From Candidatus Kaiserbacteria bacterium (GTDB lineage Bacteria; Patescibacteriota; Minisyncoccia; Phycocordibacterales; UBA2100), in the NCBI GenBank assembly GCA_019247335.1, contig JAFAPB010000019.1, positions 1 to 13,062 on the forward strand: 13,062 bases of DNA, read 5' to 3'. The translations under genes and the position numbers were made by a program. Positions 6,755 through 11,982 of the stretch are shown in pieces. The notes under the pieces are model-generated. The model was not told the origin of the DNA. It saw only the letters and a program-made list of their open reading frames with translations, and ran no database searches. Each line of letters starts with the position of its first letter. The first letter of the stretch is position 1.

Positions 6755-7240
6755 ATGTCCGACGAATACGACGTGAACACATCGTTTCTTCTCAAAGTGG
6801 TGCAGCCGGCGCTCGCCGGACTTATGGATGGATCCGTCTCGACGCTCGCGCCCATCTTCGCTGCCGCCTTTGCCACCGGAAAGCCCCACGTCGCGTTTCT
6901 AGTAGGCCTTTCAGCGGCCGTCGGCGCCGGCATTTCGATGGCGTTTGCGGAGGCGCTTTCCGACACAGGCGAGCATACCGGGCGCGGACACCCATTCGCA
7001 CGCGGCGCGATCGTGGGTTCAATGACGTTTGTCGGCGGTATTCTGCACACGCTTCCCTTCCTTCTCTCGAACCTCACCGCCGCACTCTACTTCGCATACA
7101 TCGTTGTCGGCGTCGAGCTCGTCGCGATCGCGTATATTCGCTATCACTTTTTCAAGATGCGCTTCTGGCTCTCCGCGCTGCAGGTCATCTTCGGCGGCGG
7201 ACTTGTCTTTATCGCCGGACTTTTGATCGGCAGCGCGTAG
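6755..7240 (+). CDS. VIT/CCC1-like membrane protein (putative metal transporter)
   Basis: A 161-residue, strongly hydrophobic protein with about five membrane segments. The first segment holds AGLMDGSVSTLAP (21-33), matching the DG-x-V-S-T motif of the vacuolar iron transporter family. The second ends in GISMAFAEALSD (59-70), like the conserved SMaxgEylS element of that family. VIT/CCC1 proteins export Fe2+ or Mn2+ from the cytoplasm. This protein is shorter than usual and has only a brief charged loop (TGEHTGRGHPFARG) where longer members have a metal-binding helical domain, so transport is plausible and the metal unknown. The ATG follows a -10-like box by 7 nt without a Shine-Dalgarno site. 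Its last 32 bp overlap the end of the convergent SET gene. Confidence 0.72.
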   Translation: MSDEYDVNTSFLLKVVQPALAGLMDGSVSTLAPIFAAAFATGKPHVAFLVGLSAAVGAGISMAFAEALSDTGEHTGRGHPFARGAIVGSMTFVGGILHTLPFLLSNLTAALYFAYIVVGVELVAIAYIRYHFFKMRFWLSALQVIFGGGLVFIAGLLIGSA

Positions 7241-7622
7241 AGCCGCACTTGCAGCCCACCGGGCGAATGAATTCGTCGAAATATTCGTCTCCGTAATCGA
7301 TCAAGAGCTCTTTCCCTTCTTTGATCGCACGCTCGGCGTATATATTGATGTGTCCGTCTTCAATGATCGCCTCGACATTGGGCTCGCAGGAATGATTGAT
7401 GTATTTTGCGAGATTGTCGTCAGTATCGCCGTCGAGTGTCCACATCTCGTCGATCTCGAAAAGATAGCGGCCCGGATGATCGTCGGCCTTCTCGGTCGGG
7501 ATCTTCACGCCGGTGTATTCGAGAATGAATTCGCCTTTCTTGACCGGCACGAGCGCGAAGAGGCCCTTGCCGATCGCGGGGTCGACATCGCGAATCTCAA
7601 AACGCGGATCGCTCGATTGCAT
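7209..7622 (-). CDS. SET-domain protein-lysine methyltransferase with post-SET zinc motif
   Basis: A 137-residue compact SET domain. Visible motifs are GKGLFALVPVKKGEFILEYTG (strand and SAM-loop region), KYINHSCEPN (73-82; the NHSCxPN core that binds S-adenosylmethionine and forms the pseudoknot), ELLIDYGDEY (105-114, catalytic Tyr110) and CKCGSTRC (Cys124, Cys126, Cys131). The last is an exact CxCx4C post-SET motif, which together with Cys79 can hold zinc. SET enzymes methylate lysines on proteins; the bacterial target is unknown. The ATG at 7622 follows TGCTATACT by 9 nt. The gene diverges from hisS and overlaps the VIT-like gene tail to tail; Cys131 is encoded inside the overlap. Confidence 0.92.
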   Translation of the reverse strand: MQSSDPRFEIRDVDPAIGKGLFALVPVKKGEFILEYTGVKIPTEKADDHPGRYLFEIDEMWTLDGDTDDNLAKYINHSCEPNVEAIIEDGHINIYAERAIKEGKELLIDYGDEYFDEFIRPVGCKCGSTRCRSKVRR

Positions 7623-7631
7623 CGTGGCGCG

Positions 7632-7640
7632 AGTATAGCA
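7632..7640 (-). promoter_or_regulatory. Extended -10 promoter (TGCTATACT) of the SET gene
   Basis: On the minus strand TGC-TATACT is followed by cgcgccacg and ATG 7622. The 9-nt gap leaves a leader of at most about 3 nt. It lies 7 nt from the -10 of hisS on the other strand. Confidence 0.7.
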
Positions 7641-7647
7641 TTTCAGG

Positions 7648-7653
7648 CATAAT
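7648..7653 (+). promoter_or_regulatory. Candidate -10 (CATAAT) of hisS
   Basis: CATAAT is followed by acccgtc and ATG 7661 (7-nt gap). The first base departs from TATAAT and no -35 is evident. No Shine-Dalgarno site precedes the ATG. Confidence 0.5.
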
Positions 7654-7660
7654 ACCCGTC

Positions 7661-8917
7661 ATGAAGAAAGAGAAGCTCTCGACGGAAAGCTACAAGGGCG
7701 TGCGCGATTTCTATCCCGAAGACCAATTCCTCCAGCGGTACATGTTTGAGCATATGGAGCGCGTCTGCGAGCTCTACGGCTACGAAGAATACAACGCGAG
7801 CATTTTCGAAAATGCGGATCTGTATCGATCGAAGACCTCCGACGAGATCGTCAATGAGCAAACATACACCTTCATCGATCGCGGCGAGCGTGAAGTAACG
7901 CTCCGACCGGAGATGACGCCGACTTTCGCGCGCATGGTCGCGGCGCGCGCCCGCGAGATCCCTATGCCTGCCCGCTGGTATTCGATACAGAATTTCTTCC
8001 GCTACGAACGGCCGCAGCGCGGACGCCTGCGCGAATTCTGGCAGCTCAATGCCGATATCGTCGGCGTCGCGGGCGTCGAAGCTGATGCGGAGGTTATCTC
8101 GATGGCGCACGCGATCCTGCGGTCGATGGGCGCGGAGGAGCGTGATTTCGAGATCCGCGTATCCGACCGACGCATTCTCGATTCGATCTACAACCAGACC
8201 GACGTCGAGGAGGCGCTTCGATCGCAAGTGACCCGACTCTTGGACCGCCGCGAAAAGCTCGAGGATTTCGACGCGCAGCTCACGCAGCTCGTCGGCGAAG
8301 AACGCGCACCGAAATTGAAAGAACAGATCGAATATACGACCTCGAGCGCCTACCTTGAGGAGCTGCGGATCATGCTCGAGCAGCTCGGCGTGCGGAATAT
8401 GGTCGTCGATACCTCGATCACCCGCGGATTTGATTACTACACTGGCATGGTCTTCGAGGTCTTCGACACAGCGCCAGATAATCGCCGCTCGATGTTCGGC
8501 GGCGGCCGCTACGACAATCTTCTCTCGCTTTTCGGTGGCGAGAAAATTCCCGCGGTCGGCTTTGCGATGGGCGACGTGACCGCGCGCGACTTTTTGGAAA
8601 CGCACAATCTGCTTCCCGATTATGCCCCGGCGACCGAGCTCATGCTCTGCATCGTCGAGAAAGACGCGACGAGCCATGCGATGCGTCTCGCGCAGGATCT
8701 TCGCCGCGAGGATATCACCGTCGCTGTGAATTTTTCTGGCAAAAGGATCGGCGACCAGATTCGGCAAGCCGATAAGATGCGGGTCCCCTTCGTGATCGCG
8801 ATCGGTGCAAAGGAGCGCGATTCTGGCCGCTACACCATCAAGAACCTCGCCTCCGGCAACGAGATCACGCTGCCTGCCGACCGCATCGCCGAACATCTGT
8901 TCTCTTCGCTCGGGTGA
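7661..8917 (+). CDS. hisS: Histidyl-tRNA synthetase
   Basis: A 418-residue class II aminoacyl-tRNA synthetase that charges tRNA-His with histidine. Motifs in order: GVRDFYPED (13-21), where bacterial HisRS has GTRD; TLRPEMT (80-86), binding ATP and the amino acid; motif 2 FRYERPQRGRLREFWQLNAD (113-132); the histidine-specific RGFDYYTGMVFE (255-266); motif 3 region GGGRYDNL (280-287) and AVGFAMG; then the C-terminal anticodon-binding domain from about 325. The length is normal for the family. The ATG follows a -10-like CATAAT by 7 nt. The TGA stop is also the TGA of the extended -10 promoter of the next gene. It diverges from the SET gene. Confidence 0.97.
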   Translation: MKKEKLSTESYKGVRDFYPEDQFLQRYMFEHMERVCELYGYEEYNASIFENADLYRSKTSDEIVNEQTYTFIDRGEREVTLRPEMTPTFARMVAARAREIPMPARWYSIQNFFRYERPQRGRLREFWQLNADIVGVAGVEADAEVISMAHAILRSMGAEERDFEIRVSDRRILDSIYNQTDVEEALRSQVTRLLDRREKLEDFDAQLTQLVGEERAPKLKEQIEYTTSSAYLEELRIMLEQLGVRNMVVDTSITRGFDYYTGMVFEVFDTAPDNRRSMFGGGRYDNLLSLFGGEKIPAVGFAMGDVTARDFLETHNLLPDYAPATELMLCIVEKDATSHAMRLAQDLRREDITVAVNFSGKRIGDQIRQADKMRVPFVIAIGAKERDSGRYTIKNLASGNEITLPADRIAEHLFSSLG

Positions 8918-8923
8918 TATACT
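8915..8923 (+). promoter_or_regulatory. Extended -10 promoter (TGATATACT) fused to the hisS stop codon
   Basis: The TGA stop of hisS is the TGn of this extended -10. TATACT is followed by tttgcg and ATG 8930; the 6-nt gap places +1 on the start codon. Confidence 0.72.
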
Positions 8924-8929
8924 TTTGCG

Positions 8930-9505
8930 ATGCGCGTGGTGACGTTTGATATCGAATCAGCGACCTGGCTGGGCGAAGAAGGCATGTCCGACGTTACCGA
9001 CCTCTCGATCGCGATCGTCTGTATTCATGATTCGGAAACGGACCGCTACTCGAGCTACCTTGAGTCCGAATTGCCAAAGCTCTGGCCCATTCTTGAGCGC
9101 ACCGACATCCTCGTCGGATACAACTCGAATCATTTCGATATTCCGCTTTTGAATAAGTACTACCCCGGCGATCTGACGAAGATAAAAAGTCTCGACCTTC
9201 TGGTAGAGATCAAAAATTCACTGGGACGATCGCTCCGGCTCGATGCTATCGCCGACGGCACGCTCGGCGTAAAGAAGATCGGCTCCGGTGCGCAGTCGCT
9301 CCAGTGGTGGCGCGCGGGCGAGATCGATAAAGTGCGCGACTACTGCATGAAAGACGTCGAGCTCACGAAGAAGCTCTTCGATTACTGTCTCGCGAAAAAC
9401 TCGATCAAATACAAAGAGCTCGGCAAAACGCAGGAAGTGAAGCTCAACACCGCTTCGTGGCTCACACCCGCAAGCGCATCAATGACGTTTTCGATGGGAT
9501 TTTAG
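8930..9505 (+). CDS. RNase H-like 3'-5' exonuclease, DEDDy type (YprB/RNase_H_2-like)
   Basis: A 191-residue protein with the four DEDD acidic residues in order: TFDIES (Asp7, Glu9), GYNSNHFDIPLL (Asp70) and DYCMKDVELT (Asp142), with Tyr138 four residues before the last Asp, which defines the DEDDy subgroup. The spacing matches the RNase_H_2/YprB-like domain found alone in many bacteria. Two metal ions held by these residues would cleave DNA or RNA from the 3' end. The C-terminal 30 residues (SWLTPASASMTFSMGF) may be an added strand or tail. It follows hisS by 12 nt but has its own promoter on the hisS stop. Substrate unknown. Confidence 0.86.
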   Translation: MRVVTFDIESATWLGEEGMSDVTDLSIAIVCIHDSETDRYSSYLESELPKLWPILERTDILVGYNSNHFDIPLLNKYYPGDLTKIKSLDLLVEIKNSLGRSLRLDAIADGTLGVKKIGSGAQSLQWWRAGEIDKVRDYCMKDVELTKKLFDYCLAKNSIKYKELGKTQEVKLNTASWLTPASASMTFSMGF

Positions 9506-9508
9506 CGC

Positions 9509-9538
9509 TTGACCGAAACTGTGCGCGCACGCTACGCT
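9509..9538 (+). promoter_or_regulatory. Candidate -35/-10 promoter of the phosphatidyltransferase-like gene
   Basis: TTGACC, an 18-nt spacer and TACGCT. Unlike its neighbours this promoter has a recognisable -35 and leaves a leader of roughly 35-40 nt before the ATG. The -10 is weak. Confidence 0.4.
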
Positions 9539-9571
9539 TTTGAGAGGCGGGTCAACCGCAACAACCCTTCA

Positions 9572-9577
9572 GGGAGG
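9572..9577 (+). promoter_or_regulatory. Strong ribosome binding site GGGAGG
   Basis: GGGAGG lies 5 nt before ATG 9583 and selects it over the in-frame ATG at 9592. It is the strongest Shine-Dalgarno site in the window. Confidence 0.8.
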
Positions 9578-9582
9578 AAGAC

Positions 9583-10182
9583 ATGTCAGTCATGACATCG
9601 AACCCCCTGCAGATGGGGTTCCTTTCGTATCTGCGTTCTGAAGTCTGCACGATCGCCAATGCGATCACCAGCGTCCGATTGATCTGCGCCCTTGCGCTCT
9701 ACGCGTTTCCTGAACTCGCGGCCGTGGCATTCCTTGCAGCGCTCATCGGCGCGGTGAGCGATGCTATCGACGGTCCGGTCGCCAAATGGACGCGTCGCTG
9801 CACGAGCTTCGGCAAGCGCTTCGATCAGTGGGTGGATTGGTTCTTCGGCATTGCGCTCATGTATGCCATCCTCGTACACGATCGCTTTACGGTGAACACG
9901 ATCTCGCTGACGGTGGTCATCGGCGCCTATATGCTGTTGCGGCTGCGGGTACCGACGGCCGACACCAGTAGCGCGGCTCGCATCAAGACAATCCTGCAGT
10001 TTACGGCGGGCCCGGTCATTCTTAGCGGACACGCGGCACCGGAGATCGGTCAGTTCCTGTTCGGCGACCGTATCGAGATCCCGGCGATCGCAAGCGCTCT
10101 CTGGTACGCGGGCTATGCCATCGTATGGACTTCAACGCTCTGGACGTGGTACTCGTTCCGCGACTACTTCGTCCACCCGTAG
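9583..10182 (+). CDS. CDP-alcohol phosphatidyltransferase family membrane protein
   Basis: A 199-residue membrane protein with about five to six hydrophobic segments. It contains the family signature D-x2-D-G-x2-A-x9-G-x3-D-x3-D: Asp60, Asp63, Gly64, Ala67, Gly77, Asp81 and Asp85. The arginine that usually follows the alanine is Lys68 here, a conservative change. A typical ANAITSVRLICALALY segment precedes it. Members swap CMP of a CDP-alcohol for another alcohol, as in phosphatidylglycerol phosphate or cardiolipin synthesis, at the inner membrane face. The acceptor is not evident. The gene stands alone with its own promoter, GGGAGG site and terminator. It also uses more CTG for leucine (7 CTG and 7 CTC by my reading) than hisS, where CTC seems to dominate. 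Confidence 0.85.
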   Translation: MSVMTSNPLQMGFLSYLRSEVCTIANAITSVRLICALALYAFPELAAVAFLAALIGAVSDAIDGPVAKWTRRCTSFGKRFDQWVDWFFGIALMYAILVHDRFTVNTISLTVVIGAYMLLRLRVPTADTSSAARIKTILQFTAGPVILSGHAAPEIGQFLFGDRIEIPAIASALWYAGYAIVWTSTLWTWYSFRDYFVHP

Positions 10183-10198
10183 TTCTCGACAACTCTCC

Positions 10199-10229
10199 CG
10201 GCTCGTCACTCGACGAGCCGCGGTCTTTT
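10199..10229 (+). terminator. Rho-independent terminator after the phosphatidyltransferase-like gene
   Basis: A 9-bp stem cggctcgtc / gacgagccg with loop actc is followed by cggtc and four T. It starts 17 nt after the stop and ends 7 nt from the 3' end of the convergent tRNA-Phe, so it also separates the two units. Confidence 0.8.
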
Positions 10230-10235
10230 ATATTG

Positions 10236-10308
10236 TGCCCAGGGTCAGACTTGCACTGACGACCCTTCCCTCTTCAGGGGAATGCTCTGCTACCTGAGCT
10301 ACCTGGGC
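10236..10308 (-). tRNA. tRNA-Phe (GAA)
   Basis: A 73-nt cloverleaf with perfect stems: acceptor GCCCAGG/CCTGGGC, D stem GCTC/GAGC, anticodon stem TTCCC/GGGAA with loop CTGAAGA (anticodon GAA), variable GGGTC, T stem GTCAG/CTGAC and discriminator A. CCA is not encoded (ACAA follows). The elbow is unusual. The T loop is TGCAAGT, with G where U55 is expected, and the 8-nt D loop AGGTAGCA lacks the usual GG at 18-19 if aligned conventionally (A18, G19). The stems are intact, so I regard the gene as functional. Confidence 0.93.
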
Positions 10309-10328
10309 TTCTTCACTTGAACGGCGAC

Positions 10329-10337
10329 ACTATACCA
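10329..10337 (-). promoter_or_regulatory. Extended -10 promoter (TGGTATAGT) of tRNA-Phe
   Basis: TGG-TATAGT on the minus strand ends 20 nt before the tRNA 5' end. It starts just past the stop of the small membrane protein gene, so the tRNA can be transcribed on its own. Confidence 0.65.
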
Positions 10338-10338
10338 T

Positions 10339-10647
10339 TTAATGCGCAGCGCTTGAAGACGTTGCATTGCCGCTGAAATTATCCTTGAACTGCTGGTAGA
10401 GCTGCGCCCAGCCAGCAAAGGAGCCTTCGAGCTGCACCTGCTTCCCCGTCACCGCGCTCAAGGTTTGATCCATCTGATGGATGACGGGAAAGAGATAGTT
10501 GAAATACAGCCAGATCGGAATGCCGATTGCCACCGCATAAACGACGATCTTAAATATCCACCCCCACCATGCCTGGCGGTGCAGCGAGCGGAGCATCTTA
10601 TTATTCTCACGCTCGAGGCAGTATATCTCCTGCAAATCAGGTTCCAT
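10339..10647 (-). CDS. Hypothetical small single-span membrane protein
   Basis: 102 residues, not recognised. A charged, helical N-terminus (EPDLQEIYCLERENNKMLRS) leads into WWGWIFK and one membrane segment (about 31-52, ending in PIWLYFNYLFPV). A hydrophilic, Gln- and Ser-rich C-terminal tail follows. This suggests a bitopic protein with an N-terminal helix that could oligomerise. The ATG lies 4 nt after the stop of the upstream small membrane protein, so the two can share a transcript. A TGCTAAAAT box 6 nt before the ATG, inside the end of that upstream gene, could also start a leaderless mRNA here. Codon use is like that of the neighbours, which supports a real gene. No function can be assigned. 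Confidence 0.75.
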   Translation of the reverse strand: MEPDLQEIYCLERENNKMLRSLHRQAWWGWIFKIVVYAVAIGIPIWLYFNYLFPVIHQMDQTLSAVTGKQVQLEGSFAGWAQLYQQFKDNFSGNATSSSAAH

Positions 10648-10651
10648 CGGG

Positions 10652-10909
10652 CTATTTTAGCATTTCTACCGCTTTTCCTTGGCGCCATTTCTGCCAGCCG
10701 AGGAGCATCCAAACGAGCGCGAGAAGCGCCGCGGAAGTCGCAGATATCCAGAGCCCGAGCGTTATATAGCAGATCGAGTAGACGGCGATGCACGCGGTGG
10801 TGAGAATCGAAGAGGATAGCGCCGGCTTTTCTTTCGCCGCGACGGTCGGAAAAAGCGCGATAATCGAGAGCCACTGTGCGATCGAGATCGCGATGTCCTG
10901 CCAATGCAT
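10652..10909 (-). CDS. Hypothetical three-helix membrane protein, possibly PQ-loop/SemiSWEET-like
   Basis: 85 residues with three hydrophobic segments (about 5-23, 33-53, 57-74) and a basic C-terminus (WQKWRQGK). The size, the three-helix layout and the segment IALFPTVAAKEKPALSSS, placed like the first-helix PQ motif and following loop of SemiSWEET sugar transporters, suggest that family, but the PQ glutamine is Thr and the similarity is weak. It could equally be an unrelated small membrane protein. The ATG follows TGTTAGGAT by 6 nt with no Shine-Dalgarno site. It is the first gene of a two-gene unit with the single-span protein and diverges from tRNA-Arg. Confidence 0.72.
   Translation of the reverse strand: MHWQDIAISIAQWLSIIALFPTVAAKEKPALSSSILTTACIAVYSICYITLGLWISATSAALLALVWMLLGWQKWRQGKAVEMLK
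10654..10662 (-). promoter_or_regulatory. Candidate internal extended -10 (TGCTAAAAT) for the single-span protein
   Basis: TGC-TAAAAT overlaps the last codons of the upstream gene (its TAG stop begins at the final T of the box) and is followed by agcccg and ATG 10647. The 6-nt gap matches the leaderless pattern of the neighbours. Because it is in coding sequence, chance cannot be excluded. Confidence 0.5.
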
Positions 10910-10915
10910 GGCGCT

Positions 10916-10924
10916 ATCCTAACA
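10916..10924 (-). promoter_or_regulatory. Extended -10 promoter (TGTTAGGAT) of the three-helix protein
   Basis: TGT-TAGGAT on the minus strand is followed by agcgcc and ATG 10909 (6 nt). It abuts the tRNA-Arg -10 box on the other strand with no base between. Confidence 0.6.
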
Positions 10925-10933
10925 TGTTACAGT
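10925..10933 (+). promoter_or_regulatory. Extended -10 promoter (TGTTACAGT) of tRNA-Arg
   Basis: TGT-TACAGT ends 10 nt before the tRNA 5' end. It is back to back with the divergent extended -10; together they form the palindrome TAACATGTTA at their junction. Confidence 0.6.
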
Positions 10934-10943
10934 GGGCGCGTTC

Positions 10944-11015
10944 GCCCCCGTAGCTCAATGGATAGAGCAGCCCCGTCCTAAGGGGTTGATGTGGGTTCGA
11001 TTCCTGCCGAGGGCA
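10944..11015 (+). tRNA. tRNA-Arg (CCU)
   Basis: A 72-nt cloverleaf: acceptor GCCCCCG/CGAGGGC with one C5-A68 mismatch, D stem GCTC/GAGC with loop AATGGATA (normal GG), anticodon stem GCCCC/GGGGT with loop GTCCTAA (anticodon CCT, reading AGG), variable TGAT, T stem GTGGG/CCTGC with two G-U pairs, normal T loop TTCGATT and discriminator A. CCA is not encoded (ACAG follows). It is convergent with the EEP gene, 34 nt away. Confidence 0.94.
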
Positions 11016-11049
11016 CAGACGAGGTCAGCGTCCGGACGAACGACTTGCC

Positions 11050-11865
11050 TTAAACGACGTCCACTAAGAGTGCTAAATGATCTGAGCCAAAAGATATAGT
11101 CTCTGCATGATTAGTCTTCCAGTCAGCAGGCATGAAAATGTGATCGAGTGGTTTTTGCATCCAATTCGGTAGGAATGTCGGACATGTCGGCTTTTCCTGT
11201 GGATCGGCCGAAATAAGATCAAGTGCTTTGAAATCAGAATTGGAGCATACGACAGCTTCGCTTTCATTGAAATCTCCCGCAAGAATTACTTCATTACCTC
11301 GGGCGCGTTCGGCTTTGGTCATCTGGGCGACATATGCCAATTGCTTGGTAAACATAGGCGGATTGCGATATGTAAGATGCATTCCGAATATACTTAGTGA
11401 TTTCCCGCGTAATCGAATTCCTGCCATCCCCGCGCCACCACCCATGCTCGGTCTTTGTGGCAGCGTACAAGAGATCGCGTCACCAGCTTCTTTGGTCGCC
11501 AATAGAGTCGAAATGCTCGTACCGGGGTAATGAGTACTTATTCCCCAAGCGATCGTTTGAAACCCGTTTGTCCTGAGCTCCCGCTCAAAATCTTCCTTAT
11601 ACAGCTCATATAAGGCTTCATTTAGTATCAATGCATCCGGTGCAATGCGTTTTATCAAATCGAACACGGGCTCCAGATGTTGATTTTTTTTCGCGTATGC
11701 AACTCGAGTCGACTCAGAAACTTCCGGGCTCAAACCGCGCAGTCCGGGAAAAACCTCATAGGTCAAAACACCTGGTCCATGGATATGGAGCTGATGCCAA
11801 ATACTCGAAACGACACTATCCATTCCAGCGAATCCGTACGCGATATTTGCAGTCAATATCTTCAT
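11050..11865 (-). CDS. Endonuclease/exonuclease/phosphatase (EEP) family protein
   Basis: A 271-residue soluble protein with the complete EEP/DNase I-like catalytic set: Asn7 in LTANIAYG, Glu83 in LILNEA, His163 in IFGMHLTYRN, Asp198 and Asn200 in LAGDFNES, Asp241 in PLDHIF, and the closing Asp262-His263 in FGSDHLAL. Members hydrolyse phosphodiester or phosphomonoester bonds (DNA repair nucleases, nucleases, lipid or inositol phosphatases); this sequence does not decide among them. There is no signal peptide. DNA in this gene is AT-richer than its surroundings (for example 26 G+C in 11101-11160 against 46 in 4801-4860), with codons such as AAA, ATT and TTT more frequent, which suggests acquisition by transfer. 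The start MKILTANIAYG is at the expected place. The promoter is unclear. Confidence 0.9.
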   Translation of the reverse strand: MKILTANIAYGFAGMDSVVSSIWHQLHIHGPGVLTYEVFPGLRGLSPEVSESTRVAYAKKNQHLEPVFDLIKRIAPDALILNEALYELYKEDFERELRTNGFQTIAWGISTHYPGTSISTLLATKEAGDAISCTLPQRPSMGGGAGMAGIRLRGKSLSIFGMHLTYRNPPMFTKQLAYVAQMTKAERARGNEVILAGDFNESEAVVCSNSDFKALDLISADPQEKPTCPTFLPNWMQKPLDHIFMPADWKTNHAETISFGSDHLALLVDVV

Positions 11866-11945
11866 TTTAGTACCGCAATATTATCGCAAAGTTCTTGCGA
11901 AGACGCATTTATACAGAGTCTAAAGTGCAGAAAGCACGATAGCGA

Positions 11946-11974
11946 ACCGCATACGCGGTGCGCTGTTTGAGCGC
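11946..11974. other. Two abutting stem-loops downstream of the glutaredoxin gene
   Basis: Hairpin 1: accgc-atac-gcggt (11946-11959). Hairpin 2: gcgct-gtttg-agcgc (11960-11974). They sit back to back within 9 nt of the glutaredoxin stop, and no T-run follows on either strand. They may stabilise the mRNA end or act as a weak or Rho-type terminator. The rest of the gap to 11865 shows no gene. Confidence 0.5.
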
Positions 11975-11982
11975 TTATGAGC

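Noticed and set aside
6731..6889. Open extension of the thioredoxin frame
   Set aside because: It is antisense to the start of the VIT-like gene and contains the divergent promoters. The membrane anchor begins at ATG 6730.
7643..8896. Long minus-strand open frame (417 codons) opposite hisS
   Set aside because: The product is a shadow rich in Arg, His, Asp and Glu, caused by GC-rich codon use; no motif is present and hisS is certain.
11029..11038. Palindrome CGTCCGGACG after tRNA-Arg
   Set aside because: Ten bases with no loop and no T-run; expected by chance in GC-rich DNA.
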